Below are positions 7,144 through 7,962 of a stretch of DNA of 7,962 nt, piece by piece. Positions within the stretch are counted from its first letter, which is position 1. Every line of letters starts with the position of its first letter. The notes under the pieces were generated by a model. It worked only from the letters and a program-made list of their open reading frames with translations. It searched no databases and had not been told where the DNA came from. The position numbers were made by a program, and so were the translations under genes. The DNA comes from Frankiales bacterium. GTDB taxonomy: Bacteria; Actinomycetota; Actinomycetes; JAFAQI01. The DNA is taken from assembly GCA_019246495.1 (NCBI GenBank), contig JAFAQI010000038.1:1-7962 (forward strand), read 5' to 3'.

Positions 7144-7155
7144 TCGGCCCGACGG

Positions 7156-7175
7156 GCATAGCAGAAATGCTATGC
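7156..7175. promoter_or_regulatory. Perfect inverted repeat, likely operator of the XRE gene
   Basis: GCATAGCA-GAAA-TGCTATGC is a perfect 8-bp inverted repeat with a 4-base spacer, ending 7 bases before the XRE start codon. It is AT-richer than its surroundings. The right arm overlaps the predicted -10 hexamer, so binding by the XRE protein would block its own promoter. No T-tract follows, which argues against a terminator. Confidence 0.75.
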
Positions 7176-7176
7176 T
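7171..7176 (+). promoter_or_regulatory. Predicted -10 box giving a leaderless XRE transcript
   Basis: TATGCT fits the actinobacterial TANNNT consensus and sits 6 bases before the ATG at 7183. Transcription would therefore start at or next to the A of the start codon, and no good Shine-Dalgarno site is present. The -35 region (around 7148-7153) is a poor match. Confidence 0.6.
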
Positions 7177-7182
7177 CAGGTC

Positions 7183-7506
7183 ATGATCGGTGGCGAGCTG
7201 GTGCGTGAGGGCCGCAAGCGGGCCGGCCTGACCCAGCGCGAGCTGGCCGAGCGGGCCGGCACGACGCAGTCGGCAATCGCGCGCCTCGAGTCCGGTCGCA
7301 CGAGCCCGGCCTTTGAACAGGTGGAGCGGTTGCTCCGGCTGTGCGGTCTGCAGCTGATCGTCGAGCTCGCGCCGTACGATGACTCCGACCTCGTGCAGGC
7401 CAAGGGCAGGCTGCGGCAGGACCACAGCGCGCGCATCGAGGAGATGGACGCCGGCCTTGCCTTTGCGCGCGAGCTGCAGGAGGCGGTGAGAGCGGCGAAT
7501 GGCTGA
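7183..7506 (+). CDS. XRE-family helix-turn-helix regulator, probable antitoxin
   Basis: This 107-residue cytoplasmic DNA-binding protein has a classic XRE/Cro-type domain at residues 4-60. LTQRELAERAGTTQSAIARL (16-35) is the helix-turn-helix itself, followed by ESGRTSP (36-42) and a helix ending LCGLQLIVEL. The C-terminal 40 residues (about 66-107) are charged and probably helical, suited to dimerisation or to contacting the partner protein. The start at 7183 is supported by the -10 box 6 bases upstream and by the domain beginning at once. Its last 8 bases overlap the start of the nucleotidyltransferase gene, the tight coupling typical of toxin-antitoxin pairs. It probably represses its own operon through the inverted repeat at 7156-7175. 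Confidence 0.9.
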   Translation: MIGGELVREGRKRAGLTQRELAERAGTTQSAIARLESGRTSPAFEQVERLLRLCGLQLIVELAPYDDSDLVQAKGRLRQDHSARIEEMDAGLAFARELQEAVRAANG

Positions 7507-7962
7507 GTTCAATGGCTCGGCGATTGTCGAAGTGCTCCAGCGGCACGGTGTCGACTGCGTGCTCATCGGGGGCTTCGCTGCCGCGGCGCACGGGAGCCCC
7601 TTGCCGACGAACGACGTCGACATCGTGCCGGCGCCGGGCCGGGACAACTACGCGCGACTGTCCGCGGCCTTGACCGAGCTCGACGCCCGCGTGCGCGCGA
7701 TCGAACTCGACGAGCCGCGGCCCTTCAACCACGACGCCGACTCACTCGCCTCGGTGCAGATCTGGAACCTCACGCCCAAGTACGGCGACCTCGACATCAC
7801 CGTCAAGCCGACGGGGACGCAGGGCTACGACGACCTGAAGCGCGAGGCCATCACCGTGACGATCCGCGGCGTGCCGGTGAAGCTTGCGTCGCTCGCCGAC
7901 ATCGTGCGAAGTAAGGAGGCGGCAGGCCGGGACAAGGACCGGCGGTCGCTGCCAGTCCTGCG
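7499..7962 (+). CDS. Nucleotidyltransferase, AbiEii/DUF6036-like, probable toxin partner (C-terminus missing)
   Basis: Only the first 154 residues are in the window; the frame is open at the right edge. The nucleotidyltransferase signature is complete: LIGGFAAAAHG (22-32) followed by TNDVDIV (37-43), with Asp39 and Asp41 as metal-binding residues, and DLDITV (97-102) supplying the third acidic residue. The later VKLASLADIVRSKEAAGRDK stretch (127-146) is typical of the AbiEii/JHP933/DUF6036-type enzymes found in two-gene modules. Members of this fold transfer nucleotides to RNA or protein targets, and some arrest growth. ATG 7499 overlaps the XRE stop by 8 bases, with GGTGAG at 7485-7490 as a possible ribosome binding site. 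A toxin role is inferred from this context; a non-toxic housekeeping NTase with a regulator is the alternative. Confidence 0.88.
   Translation, partial: MAEFNGSAIVEVLQRHGVDCVLIGGFAAAAHGSPLPTNDVDIVPAPGRDNYARLSAALTELDARVRAIELDEPRPFNHDADSLASVQIWNLTPKYGDLDITVKPTGTQGYDDLKREAITVTIRGVPVKLASLADIVRSKEAAGRDKDRRSLPVL

Noticed and set aside
7147..7157. Small hairpin GCCC-GAC-GGGC after the M50 stop, as a terminator
   Set aside because: The stem is only 4 bp, there is no T-tract, and it overlaps the start of the XRE inverted repeat.
4984..7647. An 887-codon open frame on the minus strand
   Set aside because: It is antisense to the M50 gene, the XRE gene and part of the NTase gene, is dominated by Arg/His/Asp/Glu as expected of a GC-rich shadow frame, and shows no recognisable domain.

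Overview
The window is dense, very GC-rich DNA with codons strongly biased to G/C at the third position. It carries Tat-exported proteins, an MMPL transporter and a probable leaderless TANNNT promoter, all of which point to an actinobacterium. No species-level marker, rRNA, tRNA, insertion sequence or CRISPR array was seen.

Left part, minus strand (1-3977). Three genes run right to left. A Tat-exported DUF1800 protein (3977-2427) is followed after 4 bases by a Tat-exported DUF1501 protein (2422-1106). These two families are often found as a pair, but their biochemical role is not established. After a 75-base gap with a small hairpin comes the N-terminal 343 residues of an MMPL/RND-type membrane transporter (1030 to beyond base 1).

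A 148-base intergenic region (3978-4125) separates this block from a divergent plus-strand block.

Centre, plus strand (4126-7143). Two genes lie 3 bases apart. The first encodes a 219-residue protein without a signal peptide. It has a short leader-like N-terminus and an ungapped internal duplication: two 80-residue modules offset by exactly 110 residues, rich in AAPI(D/N)xAVxAN and Gln/Ala/Gly patterns and joined by a Gly/Thr linker. The second encodes a 784-residue polytopic membrane protein: a PqqD-like (RiPP recognition element-like) domain, an intramembrane M50 zinc-protease core with HEFGH and a distal FDGYH motif, a probable extracytoplasmic domain with two CxxC pairs, and a Ser/Pro-rich tail. 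Together they look like a substrate/processor pair in which the cytoplasmic recognition domain and the membrane protease act on the repeat protein. This is the most interesting part of the window, and its function is inferred only.

Right edge, plus strand (7156-7962). An XRE-family regulator gene sits behind a perfect inverted repeat that overlaps its predicted -10 box. Its end overlaps by 8 bases the start of an AbiEii/DUF6036-like nucleotidyltransferase gene that runs off the window. This has the layout of a self-regulated toxin-antitoxin-type module.
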